From the NCBI GenBank assembly GCA_913056415.1, contig CAJXNA010000020.1, positions 1-14,399 on the forward strand: DNA of 14,399 nucleotides. Reading direction: 5' to 3'. The position numbers were made by a program, and so were the translations under genes. Origin of the DNA: an uncultured Chloroflexota bacterium. Its GTDB lineage: Bacteria > Chloroflexota > Dehalococcoidia > SM23-28-2 > RBG-16-64-32. The notes under the pieces were generated by a model, which made no database searches, had not been told where the DNA came from, and was given only the letters and a program-made list of their open reading frames with translations. Below are positions 13,309 to 14,399 of the stretch, piece by piece (position 1 is the stretch's first letter; every line of letters begins with the position of its first letter).

Positions 13309-13965
13309 CTAGCGCAAGTCGGCCCGACGAGAGGCCCGCAGCCGCGGCTGAAAGCGGCCCGCTTTGAGCTCACGGACGAGGTCTGATACGTCCGCGACGT
13401 CCCGCTGGAACTCGGTGGCGCAGCGGCCAACGTCTGAGCGCTGGTGGGCGTCGCTGGCGGCGACGGCGGCTAGCCCGAGGCGCTCGCCCAGCGCCTGCGA
13501 GAAGGCGTTCTCACGCTCCCTGCCGCGGCCGTTGAGCGTTTCGATAGCGCAGACGTATCGGTAGGCGGGGTTGGCGACAGCGCGCTCCAGCGGCTCCGTC
13601 CAGTCGCCCTCATCGCGCAGCTCGAAGGGGAGCTGGCGGCGGTAGGGGTGAGCGGCGACGAGAGCGCCGCCGGCCTCATCGAGGAGACGGGCGAGCTCGG
13701 CCGTTCGGTGCATGCCGTAGACGTAGCGGTCCAGGCCGAAGGCCAGGAAGTGGCCGTCGTCGGTGTTCACCTCGATGCCGTGGAGGACGGTGAAGTCGTG
13801 GCGGTGGGCCAGCTCCCGCACCTGTTCGGGGTCCCAGACGAAGTCGTGCTCGGTGAGGCAGATGGCGTCGAGGCCGGCGACCCTGGCGGCGTCGATGAGC
13901 TCATCGGGTGTGAGGTCGCTATCGTGGTAGAGAGGTTGGGTATGGGTGTGGAGGTCGATGAGCAT
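13309..13965 (-). CDS. PHP-domain metal-dependent phosphoesterase
   Basis: A 218-residue protein of the PHP superfamily, which hydrolyses phosphoester bonds using a di- or trinuclear metal site. The metal ligands are visible in order: HTH (His6, His8), TEHD (Glu39, His40, Asp41), GIEV (Glu65), AAHPYR (His106), IETLNG (Glu142) and SDAH (Asp172, His174). The length fits stand-alone PHP proteins such as YciV/TrpH-like RNA or nucleotide phosphatases; no polymerase or histidinol-phosphatase partner domain is present. The start at 13965 is fixed because DLHTH must follow directly; it has no Shine-Dalgarno sequence. A strong hairpin ends 15 bases upstream. The substrate is not determinable from sequence. 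Confidence 0.93.
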   Translation of the reverse strand: MLIDLHTHTQPLYHDSDLTPDELIDAARVAGLDAICLTEHDFVWDPEQVRELAHRHDFTVLHGIEVNTDDGHFLAFGLDRYVYGMHRTAELARLLDEAGGALVAAHPYRRQLPFELRDEGDWTEPLERAVANPAYRYVCAIETLNGRGRERENAFSQALGERLGLAAVAASDAHQRSDVGRCATEFQRDVADVSDLVRELKAGRFQPRLRASRRADLR

Positions 13966-13974
13966 GTGGGATAC

Positions 13975-13980
13975 AGTCTA
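13975..13980 (-). promoter_or_regulatory. Possible -10 element for leaderless PHP transcript
   Basis: TAGACT on the minus strand lies nine bases before the ATG of the PHP gene, which lacks a ribosome-binding site. It fits the TANNNT form seen ahead of leaderless genes. Weak prediction. Confidence 0.25.
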
Positions 13981-14033
13981 CCCCAGCCTGAAGGCTGGGG
14001 CATCGGACGTGTAGCGGCAACCTTCAGGTCGCC
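13981..14033. repeat. REPIN-like pair of hairpins
   Basis: CCCCAGCC-TGAA-GGCTGGGG (13981-14000) is a perfect 8-bp stem. After 15 bases comes GGCAACCT-TC-AGGTCGCC (14016-14033), an 8-bp stem with one mismatch. Their cores, CCTGAAGG and CCTTCAGG, are the same sequence in opposite orientation, as in REPINs (two inverted REP elements). The first hairpin also resembles ends of IS200/IS605 elements. No RAYT/TnpA or TnpB gene lies in the window. Confidence 0.6.
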
Positions 14034-14119
14034 AGTGGGAGGAGCGGGGCGTGAGGCGCGGCCGCCGGCGGGATGCCACAGGCGGACGCAAAACGAGCGC
14101 TATCGTGGACTAGCAGACG

Positions 14120-14398
14120 CTACCGCAGGAAGCGCCTCCTGGCGTACCAGCCGCCCGCGGCGACAGCGATCACGGCTGCCGCTACCGCCGCCGCTATGGG
14201 CGCGGTGTAGTCGCGGGCGGAGGAGGAGCCGGACGCCCCGGCGGGGGATTCACCGCCGTCCAGGAGCCCGGCGATGCCGCCGACGGCGGGAGGCCCGGAT
14301 TGGCACTCTTTCGTTAAATCGAGTTGAGCGAAGGATATGATGGCGTCATCTTGATACACCATCGGGATTTCGCCCTGGACCGAAGCCTCGAACTCTCC
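14120..14398 (-). CDS. C-terminal part of a membrane-anchored surface protein (5' end missing)
   Basis: The reading frame is open to the window edge, so the N-terminus is missing; about 92 residues remain. It starts in a beta-strand-like stretch (GEFEASVQGEIPMVYQDDAI), continues through a flexible Gly/Ser/Pro-rich linker (GGESPAGASGSSS) and ends with one hydrophobic segment (about the residues YTAPIAAAVAAAVIAVAAGGW) and the basic tail YARRRFLR. This linker, transmembrane helix and Arg cluster resemble C-terminal anchors or sorting signals of exported proteins; no LPXTG motif is seen. Its true start is beyond base 14399, so the ATG at 14362 is internal. The function cannot be named. The REPIN-like hairpins lie downstream. 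Confidence 0.7.
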   Translation of the reverse strand, partial: GEFEASVQGEIPMVYQDDAIISFAQLDLTKECQSGPPAVGGIAGLLDGGESPAGASGSSSARDYTAPIAAAVAAAVIAVAAGGWYARRRFLR

Positions 14399-14399
14399 A

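Noticed and set aside
13981..14000. Intrinsic terminator for the truncated membrane protein gene
   Set aside because: The stem is strong, but no T-run follows on the minus strand (TAGACTG); REPIN-like interpretation fits better because of the inverted partner.
13981..14033. IS200/IS605 insertion sequence end
   Set aside because: Hairpin similarity only; no tnpA or tnpB coding sequence within the window.
1..14399. CRISPR array, tRNA, rRNA, phage or defence genes
   Set aside because: No regularly spaced repeats, no cloverleaf-like sequence, no recognisable Cas, integrase, restriction or toxin-antitoxin protein in the translations.

Overview
The window looks like a piece of a GC-rich bacterial genome, most plausibly a Chloroflexota member near Dehalococcoidia/SAR202. 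This is inferred from three things: the gene order argF, cdaA, cdaR, der, plsY, HEAT protein, NUDIX; a pair of MFE-2-like SDRs beside MaoC proteins; and strong G/C bias at third codon positions with many GTG starts. No rRNA or tRNA gene supports the assignment. The first 13 bases match the end of an Illumina adapter, so the left edge is probably an assembly end.

Layout. 1-954 (minus): a truncated SDR oxidoreductase preceded by a DUF3237 protein. 955-1604: a 650-base intergenic region with an AT-rich island, a well-formed minus-strand promoter, a large imperfect inverted repeat and hairpins ahead of argF. 1605-6743 (plus): a tightly packed run of ornithine carbamoyltransferase, diadenylate cyclase CdaA, its YbbR-domain partner CdaR, GTPase Der and acyltransferase PlsY, with gaps of 16 bases or less or short overlaps. 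6780-8766 (plus): HEAT-repeat protein, NUDIX hydrolase and GNAT acetyltransferase, all overlapping. 8842-12772 (minus): two MaoC-like hot-dog proteins, two paralogous SDRs and a SAM-dependent methyltransferase, behind a clear promoter at 12820-12848. 12845-13965 (minus): a small membrane protein behind a PHP-domain metal phosphoesterase. 13981-14033: two inverted hairpins of REPIN type. 14120-14398 (minus): the C-terminal end of a membrane-anchored protein.

How they work together. The plus operon combines housekeeping jobs: arginine synthesis, c-di-AMP signalling, 50S ribosome assembly and phospholipid synthesis. The 8.8-12.8 kb minus operon resembles a multifunctional enzyme type 2 taken apart into separate polypeptides: hot-dog hydratase pieces plus (3R)-hydroxyacyl-CoA-dehydrogenase-like SDRs, with an O-methyltransferase-like enzyme added. 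Its substrate cannot be read from the sequence.

There is no CRISPR array, no transposase gene and no recognisable defence system. The most notable points are the in-frame repeat insertion and the HDLP motif in argF, the disassembled MFE-2-like operon, two promoters with identical hexamers and spacing, and the REPIN-like pair.
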